A DNA stretch of 64,000 bases, taken from positions 1-64,000 of the forward strand of contig JBBQQC010000019.1 in NCBI GenBank assembly GCA_038216465.1, read 5' to 3'. Every line of letters begins with the position of its first letter. The stretch's first letter is position 1. The notes under the pieces are model-generated. The model was not told where the DNA came from, did no database searches, and worked only from the letters and a program-made list of their open reading frames with translations. The stretch is from JACCZX01 sp038216465. GTDB lineage: Bacteria; Pseudomonadota; Gammaproteobacteria; Burkholderiales; Burkholderiaceae_F. The translations under genes and the position numbers were made by a program. Of the stretch, positions 42,470-52,690 are shown in pieces.

Positions 42470-44812
42470 ATGGCTGAACAACAAACACTTTTCCCTGCCC
42501 CCGACAACAGCGGCGATGGCGATGATTCGCTGACGCTCGCGCGCTTTGCGCAACAGGCATATCTCGACTACGCGATCTCGGTGGTCAAAGGGCGTGCTTT
42601 GCCGGACGGCTCGGACGGGCAGAAGCCGGTACAGCGCCGAATTCTGTACGCGATGAATGCGATGGGCTTGGCCTCCGGTGCCCGTCCGGTCAAGTCGGCG
42701 CGCGTGGTGGGTGACGTGCTGGGCCGCTATCACCCGCACGGCGACCAGGCCGCTTACGAAGCGATGGTGCGCATGGCGCAGGATTTCTCGCTGCGCTATC
42801 CGCTGGTCGATGGGCAAGGCAATTTCGGCAGTCGCGACGGCGACGGGGCGGCAGCGATGCGCTACACCGAAGCGCGCTTGACGCCGATCGCGCGCCTGCT
42901 GCTCGATGAAATCGACGAAGGCACCGTCGATTTCATGCCGAACTACGACGGCTCCACTCAGGAGCCCCGCTTGTTGCCGGCGCGCCTCCCGTTCGTGCTG
43001 CTCAACGGCGCATCCGGGATTGCGGTCGGTATGGCCACCGAGATTCCATCGCACCATTTGCGCGAAGTCGCGGCGGCGACCCTGGTGCTGTTGAAAAATC
43101 CGACAGCAAAGATCGACGACGTGCTGCGCGAAATGCCGGGCCCCGATTTTCCCGGCGGTGGTCAGATCATTTCGTCGCGCGCCGACATTCGAGACGTGTA
43201 CGCCAGCGGCCGCGGCAGCGTCAAGGTACGCGCGCGTTTCGTGTTTGAAGAGCTGGCGCGCGGTCAGTGGCAAATGGTCGCGACGGAGCTGCCGCCCGGC
43301 GCTTCGTCGCAGCGCGTGCTCGAGGAAATCGAGGAGCTGACCAACCCAAAGGTTCGCGCGGGTAAGAAGTCGCTCAGCTCTGAGCAGCAACAGATGAAGC
43401 AGTTGGTGTTAGCGGTGCTCGACACCGTCCGCGACGAATCCGGCAAAGACGCGGCAGTGCGGCTCGTATTCGAGCCGCGCACATCGAAGATCGATCGTGA
43501 TGAGTTCATGCGAACGCTGCTTGCTCACACCAGCATGGAGGGCAATGCGCCGATCAACCTGGTGATGATCGGCGGCGACGGCCGGCCGCGCTGCAAGCCC
43601 GTGACCGAAGTGCTTCTGGAGTGGATCGACTTTCGCATCGCGACGGTACGGCGGCGTTCGACGCACCGCTTGCAGCGCGTCGACGACCGGATTCACATTC
43701 TCGATGGACGGCAACTGGTATTGCTGTCGATCGACAAGGTCATCAAGCTGATACGCAACTCGGACGAACCGAAGCCGGACTTGATGAAGGCGTTCAAGCT
43801 GTCCGAGCGGCAGGCCGAGGACATTCTCGAATTGCGGCTGCGCCAGCTGGCGCGTCTCGAAGGATTCCGCATCGAACAGGAATTGGCTGAGCTTCGCAGG
43901 GAGCAGGCGGCGCTCGGCAAGCTGCTTGGATCGGACGCGGCCTTGCGCAAGCTGGTCGCCAAGGAAATCGAAGATGACGCCAAGAAGTATGGTGAGAAGG
44001 ACTCGCGTCGCACGCTGATCGAGACGGCAGAGCGCGCCAGCGTCGAGCTGAAAGTAATCGACGAACCGGTCACCATCATCGTGTCTGAAAACGGGTTTGT
44101 ACGGGCACGCACCGGCCATGGACACGACCCGGCGCAGTTCGCGTTCAAGACCGGGGATGCGCTGTATGGTGCGTTCGAGTGCCGCACGGTGGACACGCTG
44201 ATCGCGGTTGGCAGCAACGGTCGAGCTTATTCGATCCCTGTTCGAGATCTGCCGTCGGCGCGCGGCGACGGTGCGCCGGCGACGTCGTTGATCGATCTCG
44301 CGCCGGACACACGGCTGGTCGCGTACATCGCCGGGCCCGCGTCGCTGCCGCTGTTGCTGGCGACGAGCAACGGCTTTGGATTCGCCGCCACGCTCGGTGA
44401 CATGATGTCGCGGCAGCGCGCAGGCAAGCAGTTCATCAATGTCGATGTCGGCGCCGAGCCGTTGCGCCCGCACCCGGCCGATGCAGCGACCGACCGCTTT
44501 ATTGCCTGTCTGTCCGAGCGCGGTCGTGTTCTCGTCTTCGATGCGGCGGAACTGAAAGCGCTCGCCGGCGGTGGACGTGGGGTGACGTTGATGGATCTGG
44601 ACGACGAGAAGCTGCTCGCGGCGCTACCGATTTCGGACAGCGGGGCGGTCGTCATGGCTACCAAGGGCAAGGCAGACAAGCCAGTCGAGGTGCTGCTGAC
44701 CGGCGCGGCGCTGCAGGCGCAGCATGGTCATCGCGCGCGCAAGGGCAAGCTGGTCGATTCGAAATTGAAGCCGCCGTTTGGCCTGCGCAAGGCGGGCACC
44801 TCCGAACGCTGA
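42470..44812 (+). CDS. parC: DNA topoisomerase IV subunit A
   Basis: A 780-residue ParC, the DNA-cleaving subunit of topoisomerase IV. The winged-helix region includes DGQKPVQRRILYAMNAMGL and the quinolone-region sequence YHPHGDQAAYEAMVRMAQ. The catalytic tyrosine Y132 lies in AAMRYTEARLTP. The C-terminal beta-pinwheel is shorter than GyrA's and lacks a GyrA box. Glutamine at the position of E. coli ParC Ser80 is, as I recall, common in betaproteobacteria and is not by itself a resistance change. The partner parE lies upstream, separated by the PAS-GGDEF-EAL gene. Confidence 0.95.
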   Translation: MAEQQTLFPAPDNSGDGDDSLTLARFAQQAYLDYAISVVKGRALPDGSDGQKPVQRRILYAMNAMGLASGARPVKSARVVGDVLGRYHPHGDQAAYEAMVRMAQDFSLRYPLVDGQGNFGSRDGDGAAAMRYTEARLTPIARLLLDEIDEGTVDFMPNYDGSTQEPRLLPARLPFVLLNGASGIAVGMATEIPSHHLREVAAATLVLLKNPTAKIDDVLREMPGPDFPGGGQIISSRADIRDVYASGRGSVKVRARFVFEELARGQWQMVATELPPGASSQRVLEEIEELTNPKVRAGKKSLSSEQQQMKQLVLAVLDTVRDESGKDAAVRLVFEPRTSKIDRDEFMRTLLAHTSMEGNAPINLVMIGGDGRPRCKPVTEVLLEWIDFRIATVRRRSTHRLQRVDDRIHILDGRQLVLLSIDKVIKLIRNSDEPKPDLMKAFKLSERQAEDILELRLRQLARLEGFRIEQELAELRREQAALGKLLGSDAALRKLVAKEIEDDAKKYGEKDSRRTLIETAERASVELKVIDEPVTIIVSENGFVRARTGHGHDPAQFAFKTGDALYGAFECRTVDTLIAVGSNGRAYSIPVRDLPSARGDGAPATSLIDLAPDTRLVAYIAGPASLPLLLATSNGFGFAATLGDMMSRQRAGKQFINVDVGAEPLRPHPADAATDRFIACLSERGRVLVFDAAELKALAGGGRGVTLMDLDDEKLLAALPISDSGAVVMATKGKADKPVEVLLTGAALQAQHGHRARKGKLVDSKLKPPFGLRKAGTSER

Positions 44813-44826
44813 GACTGGAAAACGCG

Positions 44827-45294
44827 ATGAGACTCATCTACACCACGTTGTTGTTTGCGCACGTTGCCGCCGTCGTGATCTGGGTCGGCGGTATGTTCGT
44901 GATGCACTTTGTCGTGCGGCCGTCGGCCGCGCGGTTGAAGGAGCCGGCGGCCAGACTGGCATTTCTTTCATCGGCGCTGGGCCGTTTCCTGTCGTGGGCC
45001 GCGCTTGCGATCATCGTGCTGCTTGCCAGCGGAGTGGCGATGATTCTGATCGGCGGCGGCTTCAGAAACGCGCATCTGTCAGTTCACCTGATGCTCGCGG
45101 TCGGAATGGTGATGACGGCGCTGTACCTGCATATACGATTCGCGCCGTTCAAGCGGATGCGGGCCGCGGTGATGGCCGGCGATTGGGCGGGCGCTGCTGC
45201 AAATCTGGATATGGTGCGCAAAATGGTGCTGATCAATCTGGTGCTTGGTTTCGTGACAATCGCGCTGGCAACGATCGGGCGCGCGGTTTTGTAG
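44827..45294 (+). CDS. CopD family membrane protein
   Basis: A 155-residue membrane protein with four hydrophobic segments. The first, LIYTTLLFAHVAAVVIWVGGMFVM, carries the HAA..IWVGG pattern seen in CopD-like proteins, which are linked to copper transport or cytochrome-like heme membrane domains. Conserved histidines are H12 (FAHVAA) and a second in SVHLMLAVGMVMTAL. It begins 14 bases after parC and converges with the PhzF-like gene. Copper handling is a family-level guess. Confidence 0.78.
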   Translation: MRLIYTTLLFAHVAAVVIWVGGMFVMHFVVRPSAARLKEPAARLAFLSSALGRFLSWAALAIIVLLASGVAMILIGGGFRNAHLSVHLMLAVGMVMTALYLHIRFAPFKRMRAAVMAGDWAGAAANLDMVRKMVLINLVLGFVTIALATIGRAVL

Positions 45295-45299
45295 CGCGT

Positions 45300-46181
45300 C
45301 TACAACCGAAGCGTTCCTTCGCTGACCATCACCGAGGCGCCGCCGACCCGCACCGCGCGTACCGCGCCGTCGCGCACATCGGCTTCGAGTTCGATACGGC
45401 TCGGCCGGCCCACCGCTTCTCCTTGCAATACAGTCCAACGCCGCGTGCCCGATCGATCCGGCGCTTGGCGTACGAGCCACCCTGCGAGCGCCGCGGCGGC
45501 TGAGCCAGTGGCAGGATCTTCGGCGACGCCCGCGCCCGGCGCAAACATCCGTACCTGCAACGTCGATTCGTCGATCTGCGCAATCGGATAAACCTCGTGT
45601 GCAACAAAGCCCGACAACGTGTCGCGCCAGCGCGTGAGATCGAGCTGCGCGCGCAGCAGCGAATTTGCTGACGCCAGCGGAATCATCAAGTACGGTACGC
45701 CACACGACCACACCTCACCGGGCGCGGCGATGTCGGCGGCATCGAGTTGAAGCATGTCGGCAAGCGCGGCGCGCGGTGGTGCGCGCGCTTCGATTCGCTC
45801 AGGCAGCCGTGCTGTGGTAAAAGTACAGCGCACGATGCGGCCGCCATCGCGCTCGATGTGAACCGGTATCGGGCCCACGTTCTCCTCGAGCACCAGGTCG
45901 CTTGCGGTGGGCTGCAGCGACGCCAGCACAAACGCAGTGCCCACGGTCGGATGGCCGGCAAACGGCAACTCTCTGCGCGGCGTGAAGATGCGAACTCGTG
46001 CCGTGTGGCGTGCATCGGCTGGCGGCGTCACAAACGTCGTTTCAGAAAAGTTGAACTCACGCGCGATCGACTGCATCGTCGCTTCATCGATCCCGCGTGC
46101 GTCGGTCAGCACCGCGAGCTGATTGCCGCTGAACTGGCGGTCGGTGAAAACGTCGCAAGTGACGTAATGGAACGCGTTCAT
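45300..46181 (-). CDS. PhzF family isomerase/epimerase-like protein
   Basis: A 293-residue protein with the diaminopimelate-epimerase-like PhzF fold. It shows the N-terminal YVTCDVFTDRQFSGNQLAVL, the conserved glutamate E47 in REFNFSETTFV, and GHPTVGTAFVL. The C-terminal half contains MFAPGAGVAEDPATGSAAAALAGW. In PhzF the glutamate acts as the acid-base in phenazine synthesis. No phenazine genes are nearby, so this is one of the many homologues of unknown substrate. It is divergent from the ABC exporter pair. Confidence 0.92.
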   Translation of the reverse strand: MNAFHYVTCDVFTDRQFSGNQLAVLTDARGIDEATMQSIAREFNFSETTFVTPPADARHTARVRIFTPRRELPFAGHPTVGTAFVLASLQPTASDLVLEENVGPIPVHIERDGGRIVRCTFTTARLPERIEARAPPRAALADMLQLDAADIAAPGEVWSCGVPYLMIPLASANSLLRAQLDLTRWRDTLSGFVAHEVYPIAQIDESTLQVRMFAPGAGVAEDPATGSAAAALAGWLVRQAPDRSGTRRWTVLQGEAVGRPSRIELEADVRDGAVRAVRVGGASVMVSEGTLRL

Positions 46182-46203
46182 TCGTGCGACTTTAGCCGAA
46201 TCA

Positions 46204-48093
46204 ATGGTTATAGCGTCGCCCCTACAATCGCGCTCCGGAAATTCAGTCGTGCCTCAATCCCTCTATCTGTTGATCGGCGCATTCGTCATGCGCCATTGGC
46301 GCGCCTACATTGCGTCGGCCCTGATGTTGATCGGCATTGCCGTTCTGACAGTGTGGGTTCCGCGCGTCGTGGGGCAGGCGGTCGACGGCTTAGTTGCGGG
46401 CACGCTGCGCGGCGGCGCCCTGATCCACCAGCTGGCGCTGCTGGTGATCATGGGCGCGGTGATTTACGTATTGCGGGTGGGCTGGCGCCTGCAGCTATTC
46501 GCCGCGGCGTACCAGCTCGGCGTAGAGCTGCGCACGCGGCTCTACGACCGGCTCGTGCTGCAGGGTCCACCTTTTTTCAACCGCAGCCGCACCGGCGATC
46601 TGATGGCGCGCGCGACCAATGATGTCGATTCGATCGAGATGGCGGCCGGCGAGGCGTTCTTGGCCGGGTTTGACGGCACGCTTACTCTTATCTTGGTGAT
46701 CGCCATGATGGCGCTCGGAATCGATTGGCGATTGGCGCTGATCGCGCTGCTGCCGTTTCCATTGATGGCGATGGCGTTCTGGCTCATTTCGCGCCGGGTG
46801 CACACGGCCTGGCGCGATTCGCTCGACCGCTTCTCCGATCTGAATGACCACGTGCAGGAGACGATTGCCGGAGTGCGCACGTTGCGCGCGCTGGGGCTTG
46901 AAAAGCACGCGGGACGCGATTTTGCACAGCGCGCTGCTGCCGCCGCCGACGCCAATTTCAGTGCGTTGAAATGGGAAGCCGCATACGAACCCGCCGTCGG
47001 CCTGACTCTGACCGCGGCCACTGCGTTGACGCTGGGTGTCGGCGGCTGGCTTGTGTGGCAGCAAGAGTTGACCATCGGCGAGCTGACCAGTTTTGCGATG
47101 TACCTGTCGCAATTGATCTGGCCGATGTTTGCCGCTGGCTGGGTGTTGTCTCTGCTCGAGCGCGGCAAGGCCGGGTGGACGCGGCTGCAGCCGACGCTGC
47201 TCGCTCCGCTTTCGGTAGCCGATGACGGCACCTTTACGCAACTCGGCACCGGCGCGCTCAGTTTCGAAGGCGTGACTTTCCGTTATCGGACAGATGCTTC
47301 GCCTGCGGTGGCCGACATTGCATTCGTGTTGCACGCTGGTCAGACGCTCGGGATCGTCGGCCCCACCGGATCCGGCAAGTCGACCTTGCTGTCGCTATTG
47401 CTGCGCCACTACACACCGGACAGCGGGCGAATCGTGTGGGGGAAGAGAGCGATACATGAATACCAGCTCGATACGCTACGGAGTGCGATCAGTTGGGTGC
47501 CGCAGGAAGCTTTTTTATTTTCGGCCACGTTGGCGGAGAACATCGCGCTCGCACGCAGCGATGCGACGCGCGTCGAGGTTGAGAATGCCGCGCGTCTGGC
47601 GGCGCTGCACGACGATATCGCGCGCTTTCCGCACGGCTACGAAACGATGGTCGGTGAGCGCGGCATCACGCTGTCCGGTGGGCAGCGCCAGCGCGCCGCG
47701 ATAGCGCGTGCGCTGTTGACCGAGAAGCCGCTGTTGCTGCTTGACGACGCGCTGTCCGCCGTTGACACCGGGACCGAAACGCAGATCCTGGCGCATTTGC
47801 GGGGCGAACTGAGTGCGGCAACCAGCGGTCATCGCAGGCGCACTGCGATCATTGTCAGTCACCGTCTGTCGGCGGTCGCTGACGCGGACATGATCATTGT
47901 GTTGAAGGCGGGACGCATCATCGAGCAGGGTTCGCACGTTCAGTTGCTGAATATCAACGGCTGGTACGCCGCGCAATGGCGCTACCAGCAGTTGGAAGCC
48001 AGTTTGGAAACAGACAGCGCTTCGCCGGGCCGTCCCAAGGAGCGCGACGTCCCTCTCGCAGGGACCGCGCGTAGCGCCAGGGCGCCCCACTGA
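46204..48093 (+). CDS. ABC exporter half-transporter (MdlA-like)
   Basis: A 629-residue fused permease/ATPase. The N-terminal type-1 exporter membrane domain (about residues 15-330) has six hydrophobic segments. The ATPase domain carries Walker A GPTGSGKST (from about 387), signature LSGGQRQRAAIARAL and Walker B LLLLDDALSAVD. The start is uncertain: the ATG at 46204 lacks a clear ribosome site, and a GTG at 46249 is an alternative. It shares one base with the next half-transporter (TGATG), so the two probably form a heterodimer like MdlAB. The substrate is unknown. Confidence 0.9.
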   Translation: MVIASPLQSRSGNSVVPQSLYLLIGAFVMRHWRAYIASALMLIGIAVLTVWVPRVVGQAVDGLVAGTLRGGALIHQLALLVIMGAVIYVLRVGWRLQLFAAAYQLGVELRTRLYDRLVLQGPPFFNRSRTGDLMARATNDVDSIEMAAGEAFLAGFDGTLTLILVIAMMALGIDWRLALIALLPFPLMAMAFWLISRRVHTAWRDSLDRFSDLNDHVQETIAGVRTLRALGLEKHAGRDFAQRAAAAADANFSALKWEAAYEPAVGLTLTAATALTLGVGGWLVWQQELTIGELTSFAMYLSQLIWPMFAAGWVLSLLERGKAGWTRLQPTLLAPLSVADDGTFTQLGTGALSFEGVTFRYRTDASPAVADIAFVLHAGQTLGIVGPTGSGKSTLLSLLLRHYTPDSGRIVWGKRAIHEYQLDTLRSAISWVPQEAFLFSATLAENIALARSDATRVEVENAARLAALHDDIARFPHGYETMVGERGITLSGGQRQRAAIARALLTEKPLLLLDDALSAVDTGTETQILAHLRGELSAATSGHRRRTAIIVSHRLSAVADADMIIVLKAGRIIEQGSHVQLLNINGWYAAQWRYQQLEASLETDSASPGRPKERDVPLAGTARSARAPH

Positions 48094-49873
48094 TGGCAGC
48101 GACGGCAGCGATCGAACATCCGGACCTGCGCCCGGTGCGGCACGACGAACGACGGCAGGCGTTTGCCCTGCTCTGGCGCGCCGCGCGTCCCGATCGCAGA
48201 CAGCTTGCGTTGGCCAGCATGCTGATGCTGATTGCGGGCGGGCTCGAAGCGCTCGGTCCGATCTTCGGCAAGCTGTTCATCGATGAATACCTGCTGCCGC
48301 AACGGCTCGATTGGATGCCGGTTGCGCTGTTGATCGCGGGCGTTGTCGCGAGCGGCTGCATCGCAACTGCGTTGCGCTACTTTCAACTCATTCGATTGGC
48401 AGGCGTCGCGATGCGTTCGGTACGGCGTCTGCGCGAGAGCGTCTACAACCATGTGCTGCGCCTGCCGATGGCTTTTTTCGACCGCGCAATCACGGGCCAG
48501 CTGGTCAGCCGCATCACCAACGATACCGAGCAAATTCGGCAGCTTTACGTGCAGGTGCTGTTCGAGATGCTGCAGGGCGTGACCGTCTTGGTCGGCGCGG
48601 TCGTTGCGATGGCGTGGCTCGACTGGCGCCTGATGCTGATCGTACTGACGCTGATTCCGGCAACGGTGGCGATCGTCATCGGTTATCAGCGGCTATCGGC
48701 GTTCGCGGTGATGCGATCGCGCGAGCTGCGCAGCGACATCAATGCGCAGATGGGAGAAAGCATCGCCGGCATGAGTGTGCTGCAGGCGACGGGTTCGGCG
48801 CGGCGCTTTGCCGAACGATTTGCGAACACCAATCGCGCGCATTACAGGGCACGGCTCGGCGAGGTGCGCGCGAATGCGTGGCTGCTGCGCCCGGCGCTCG
48901 ACATGCTGAACATTCTGCTGATCGTCGCGATCATCGCAGCTTTCGGCACGCAGTCGTTCGGCGCGCTGGAAATCGGCCTGCTGTACGCGTTCATAACGTA
49001 TGTAGCGCGCGTCGTCGAGCCGCTGATCTCGATCACGATGCAGTTTTCGCTGCTGCAGCAGGCGCTGGTCGCGGCGTCGCGCGTCAACACGCTGCTCGAC
49101 GAGGGTGAATCGCACCGTGTCGAGCACGAGCGACGCGTCAGCCGCGGTCATGTGCAACTGGTCGACGTGAGCTTCGGCTACGACCCGCAGAATCCAGTGC
49201 TGCATGACGTGATATCGACATACCCGCCGGAAGCTTCGTTGGCATCGTCGGCCACACCGGCAGCGGCAAATCCACTTTGTTGTCGCTGTTGCTGCGCTTC
49301 TACGCAACGCAGGCGGGGCGTCTGGAGATCGACGGGATACCGCTGGCGACGATCGGTGATCGGCAATTTCGCGCCGACGTTGGACTGGTTCCGCAGGAGC
49401 CTTTTCTGCTCGCGGCAAGCGCACGCGAGAACATCGACATGGGGCGCTCTCTGCCGTTGGCGCGGATCGAATCCGCTGCGAGCGCTGCCAATGCGCACGG
49501 CTTCATAAGTGCGTTGGAGCGCGGCTACGACACCTCGCTTGGTGAAGGGGGTGCGCGTTTGTCTTCCGGGCAGAAGCAACTGATCGCGGTTGCGCGCGCG
49601 CTGGCCGGCGATCCGCGCGTATTGTTCCTGGACGAAGCGACGTCGCGCATCGACAGCGACACCGAGCGGCAGGTTGCGCAAGCTCTAACGCTGCTGCACG
49701 GGAAAACCACCGTCATCGCGATCGCGCACCGGCTCTCGACCATCCGTGCCGCCGACCGAATCTTTGTGCTGAATCACGGACGACTCGCCGAGCAGGGCAC
49801 GCACGATCAGCTGATGGCGATCGATGGCGGCATTTATCAGCGGCTATACCTGCTGCAACAAATCGCCGAGTGA
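48093..49873 (+). pseudogene. ABC exporter half-transporter (MdlB-like), frameshifted
   Basis: The second exporter half. The membrane domain and the start of the ATPase domain are read in one frame from 48093, up to VSFGYDPQNPVLHDV near 49208. From about 49211 the sequence continues in another frame as DIDIPAGSFVGIVGHTGSGKSTLLSLLLRF, with signature LSSGQKQLIAVARAL and Walker B VLFLDEATSRID. A single missing base around 49209-49211 explains it; restored, the product would be 593 residues, a normal length. As given, the first frame ends at 49508 without a Walker A motif, so the ATPase would be non-functional. It may be a true frameshift or a sequence error. Confidence 0.88.
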
Positions 49874-49891
49874 CGCCGATTGCACATTTCA

Positions 49892-50218
49892 ATGCCGGAT
49901 GCTGATTTCGACAAGTTGCTTAGGAAAGCAATCCGAGAGCGGCGGCTGATCGCTTTTTTTCTCGACCAGCGGGCGCGACTGGCCGAACCGCACGACTACG
50001 GCCTAATCGACGGCGAGCCGCGTCTGTTTTTCTACCAGGTCGGTGGGGAGAGCCGTTCGGGCCCGCCGGTTGGTTGGCGCTGGGCGGTGTTGTCCAAGGT
50101 TTCTGAACTGCATCTGCTGGACGAGCACTTCCCAGGCCCGCGGCCCGTTCCTTCGGGCCGGCATGTCAAATCCCAGCGACTGTTTGCAACGGCAAGGCTG
50201 GCTGCGGTCGCGCGATAA
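49892..50218 (+). CDS. small protein of unknown function, possibly WYL-like
   Basis: A 108-residue cytoplasmic protein. It reads KLLRKAIRERRLIAFFLDQRARLAEPHDYG, then EPRLFFYQVGGESRSGP and WRWAVLSKVSELHLLDEHFPGPR. The pattern of a short helix, FxL-type strand, EPHDYG turn and glycine-serine loop recalls the WYL fold, but the match is not conclusive. I chose the ATG at 49892 over the TTG at 49880. It lies between the ABC exporter genes and htpG and has no known role. Confidence 0.65.
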   Translation: MPDADFDKLLRKAIRERRLIAFFLDQRARLAEPHDYGLIDGEPRLFFYQVGGESRSGPPVGWRWAVLSKVSELHLLDEHFPGPRPVPSGRHVKSQRLFATARLAAVAR

Positions 50219-50238
50219 TCGACCCTCCTTTTCAACTT

Positions 50239-52152
50239 ATGCCCGCCATGGAAGCACAAGACGCTAGTCATAAGGAAGTTCGCGGCTTTCAAGCCGAAGT
50301 CAAGCAGCTGTTGCAGTTGATGATTCATTCGCTGTACAGCAACAAGGAAATCTTCTTACGCGAATTGATCAGCAACGCATCCGACGCCTGCGACAAATTG
50401 CGGTTCGAGGCGATGTCTCGACCCGAGCTGATCGAAGGTCATGCTGCACTCGGCATCGCGGTGTCGTTCGATAAAGCGGCGCGCACGATCACGGTGTCCG
50501 ACAACGGCATCGGCATGTCCCGCACCGATGCGATCGAGCATCTGGGGACGATCGCCAAATCAGGCACACGCGAGTTCTTCGCGCAGCTGTCGGGCGATCA
50601 GCAGAAAGATGCGCAACTGATCGGGCAGTTCGGCGTTGGGTTCTACTCGAGCTTCATCGTCGCCGATCGAGTCACTGTGATTTCGCGTCGTGCCGGTCTG
50701 GAAGTCAGTGAAGCGATTCGTTGGGAAAGCGACGGCGGCGGTGAATTTACGATCGAACCAGCAGAGCGCGCCGAGTCGGGCACCGATGTCACGCTGCATC
50801 TGCGCGAGGGCGAAGACGAGTTTCTGTCGGCTGGCAAATTGAAATCTGTGGTGACGCACTACTCCGACCATATTTCGCTCCCGATTCGCATGCGTAAGGA
50901 GGTGTGGGACAAGGACAAGAGCGAGTTTCGGCAGACCGACGAGCTCGAAACTATCAATCAGGCGAGCGCGCTGTGGGCGCGCGCCAAGGCCGACATCACC
51001 GACGATCAGTACAGGGAGTTCTACAAGCACGTCTCGCACGATTTCGGTGATCCGCTGGCATGGACGCACAACCGCGTCGAAGGACGCACCGAGTACATCC
51101 AGCTGCTCTATCTGCCTGACCGTGCACCGTTTGACCTGTGGGACCGCCAGCAGAGGCACGGGCTGAAGCTGTATGTCAGGCGCGTGTTCATCATGGAAGA
51201 TGCGGGGGACCTGTTGCCCACCTATTTACGCTTCGTGCGCGGCGTGATCGATTCGTCTGACTTGCCGCTGAACGTGTCGCGCGAGATTCTGCAGCAGAGC
51301 CGTGATGTGAAGGCGATCCGCGAAGGGTCGACCAAACGTGTGTTGGGGATGCTGGAAGACCTGGCCGACAATCAGAAGGACAAGTACACCGCATTCTGGA
51401 AGGAGTTCGGTCAGGTATTGAAGGAAGGCGCTGGCGAAGACGCGGCGAACCGCGAGCGAATTGCGAAACTCCTCAGGTTCGCGTCGACGACGACCGACGA
51501 TCAAAGCGTGTCGCTCGCCGACTACGTAGCCCGCAGCAAGGAAGGCCAGAAGTCGATTTACTACGTGACCGCCGATTCACTCGAGGCCGGCAAGACCAGC
51601 CCGCATCTCGAGATCTTCCGCCGCAAGGCAGTCGAGGTGCTGATCCTGACCGACCGCGTCGATGAATGGATGCTGTCGTTTCTGAACGAGTTCGAAGGCA
51701 AGGAACTTGTGTCGGTGGCGAAAGGCGACCTCGACCTCGGCGAACTGGCCGATGCAGAGGAGAAGGAAGCCCAGCGCAAGGTAGTCGAGCAAAGCAAGGA
51801 ACTGGTGGAAGTGGTCAAGGCTGCGCTCGGTGAGCGCGTCAAGGACGTGCGAGTGACGCTTCGATTGACCGATTCGCCGGCGTGCGTGGTCGCCGATGAA
51901 CACGCGATGAGCCAGCATCTGCAGCGCCTATTAAAGGCGGCCGGGCAGAGCATGCCCGCAACGAAGCCCATTTTGGAGCTGAACCCCCATCATCCACTGG
52001 TGCAGCGGCTGAAGGCGAACGACAAACAGTTGGCCGAATGGTCAGCGCTGCTGCTGGACCAGGCCGTACTGGCCGAAGGCGGGCAGCTCGACAATCCGGC
52101 GGATTTTGTCAAGCGAGTCAATGCCATGTTGCTGGTGAATGCCGGAAGCTAG
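50239..52152 (+). CDS. htpG: molecular chaperone HtpG (Hsp90)
   Basis: A 637-residue Hsp90 chaperone. The N-terminal GHKL ATPase has FLRELISNASDACDKLRFEA, DNGIGMSRTDAIEHLGTIA and IGQFGVGFYS. The middle domain contains YLRFVRGVIDSSDLPLNVSREILQQS, with the catalytic arginine, and the C-terminal dimerisation domain ends near VNAMLLV. Length is normal. Its ATG at 50239 lacks an obvious ribosome site; a second ATG three codons in is possible. No sigma-32 promoter could be recognised. The next gene overlaps its end by 14 bases. Confidence 0.95.
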   Translation: MPAMEAQDASHKEVRGFQAEVKQLLQLMIHSLYSNKEIFLRELISNASDACDKLRFEAMSRPELIEGHAALGIAVSFDKAARTITVSDNGIGMSRTDAIEHLGTIAKSGTREFFAQLSGDQQKDAQLIGQFGVGFYSSFIVADRVTVISRRAGLEVSEAIRWESDGGGEFTIEPAERAESGTDVTLHLREGEDEFLSAGKLKSVVTHYSDHISLPIRMRKEVWDKDKSEFRQTDELETINQASALWARAKADITDDQYREFYKHVSHDFGDPLAWTHNRVEGRTEYIQLLYLPDRAPFDLWDRQQRHGLKLYVRRVFIMEDAGDLLPTYLRFVRGVIDSSDLPLNVSREILQQSRDVKAIREGSTKRVLGMLEDLADNQKDKYTAFWKEFGQVLKEGAGEDAANRERIAKLLRFASTTTDDQSVSLADYVARSKEGQKSIYYVTADSLEAGKTSPHLEIFRRKAVEVLILTDRVDEWMLSFLNEFEGKELVSVAKGDLDLGELADAEEKEAQRKVVEQSKELVEVVKAALGERVKDVRVTLRLTDSPACVVADEHAMSQHLQRLLKAAGQSMPATKPILELNPHHPLVQRLKANDKQLAEWSALLLDQAVLAEGGQLDNPADFVKRVNAMLLVNAGS

Positions 52153-52651
52153 CGTAGCGGCACCCGCGCTGCGTGGCTTTGCACCGGTCATCGATCGCGA
52201 TATCGAGCGCCTGATACTCGGCAGCTTCCCATCCGAGGCGTCGCTGGCAGCGCGCCAGTACTACGCGCATCCGCGCAATCAGTTCTGGCGGCTGCTTTCC
52301 GACCTCTTGCACGAACCTTTGCACGAGATGCCGTATTCGCGACGCCTGCAACAAGTGCTGGCGCATCGGCTCGGCGTCTGGGACGTGCTTCACGCGTGCG
52401 ATCGCGAGGGCAGCGGTGACGCGTCGATCCGAAACCGGCGGGCCAACCAGTTCACGCGCCTGCGCCGGCTTGCACCCCGGTTAATGGCGGTGGCCTTCAA
52501 CGGGCAGACCGCCGGGCGCTACGCCAACGAGTTTGCTGCGGCAGGGTTCCGAACGGCGGTGCTGCCATCTTCAAGCCCGGCACATGCCGGCCGCTCTTAC
52601 GAGCAGAAGCTGGCCATCTGGCGGGCGTGGTGGGCCGGCGGGGCGGGCTAG
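52139..52651 (+). CDS. DNA-deoxyinosine glycosylase (uracil-DNA glycosylase superfamily)
   Basis: A 170-residue protein resembling the hypoxanthine/deoxyinosine DNA glycosylase group of the uracil-DNA glycosylase superfamily. Typical segments are LILGSFPSEASLAARQYYAHPRNQFWRLL, LGVWDVLHACDREGSGDASI, and the C-terminal LPSSSPAHAGRSYEQKLAIWRAW. It would remove deaminated bases such as hypoxanthine, starting base-excision repair. The start overlaps the end of htpG. No LexA box was seen here. Confidence 0.85.
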   Translation: MPEASVAAPALRGFAPVIDRDIERLILGSFPSEASLAARQYYAHPRNQFWRLLSDLLHEPLHEMPYSRRLQQVLAHRLGVWDVLHACDREGSGDASIRNRRANQFTRLRRLAPRLMAVAFNGQTAGRYANEFAAAGFRTAVLPSSSPAHAGRSYEQKLAIWRAWWAGGAG

Positions 52652-52690
52652 AGCGGCGTCGCCGCGGCCGATAAGTCAAGATACGGGTGA

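Noticed and set aside
41388..42560. A 390-residue minus-strand open frame opposite the EAL domain
   Set aside because: Antisense to a well-supported EAL domain and composed of Arg/His-rich low-information sequence.
42740..42760. Glutamine in the ParC quinolone region as a resistance mutation
   Set aside because: GDQ at this site is, as I recall, common in betaproteobacterial ParC, so no resistance claim is made.
43409..44473. A 354-residue minus-strand open frame within parC
   Set aside because: Antisense to parC, without domain evidence or a plausible start.
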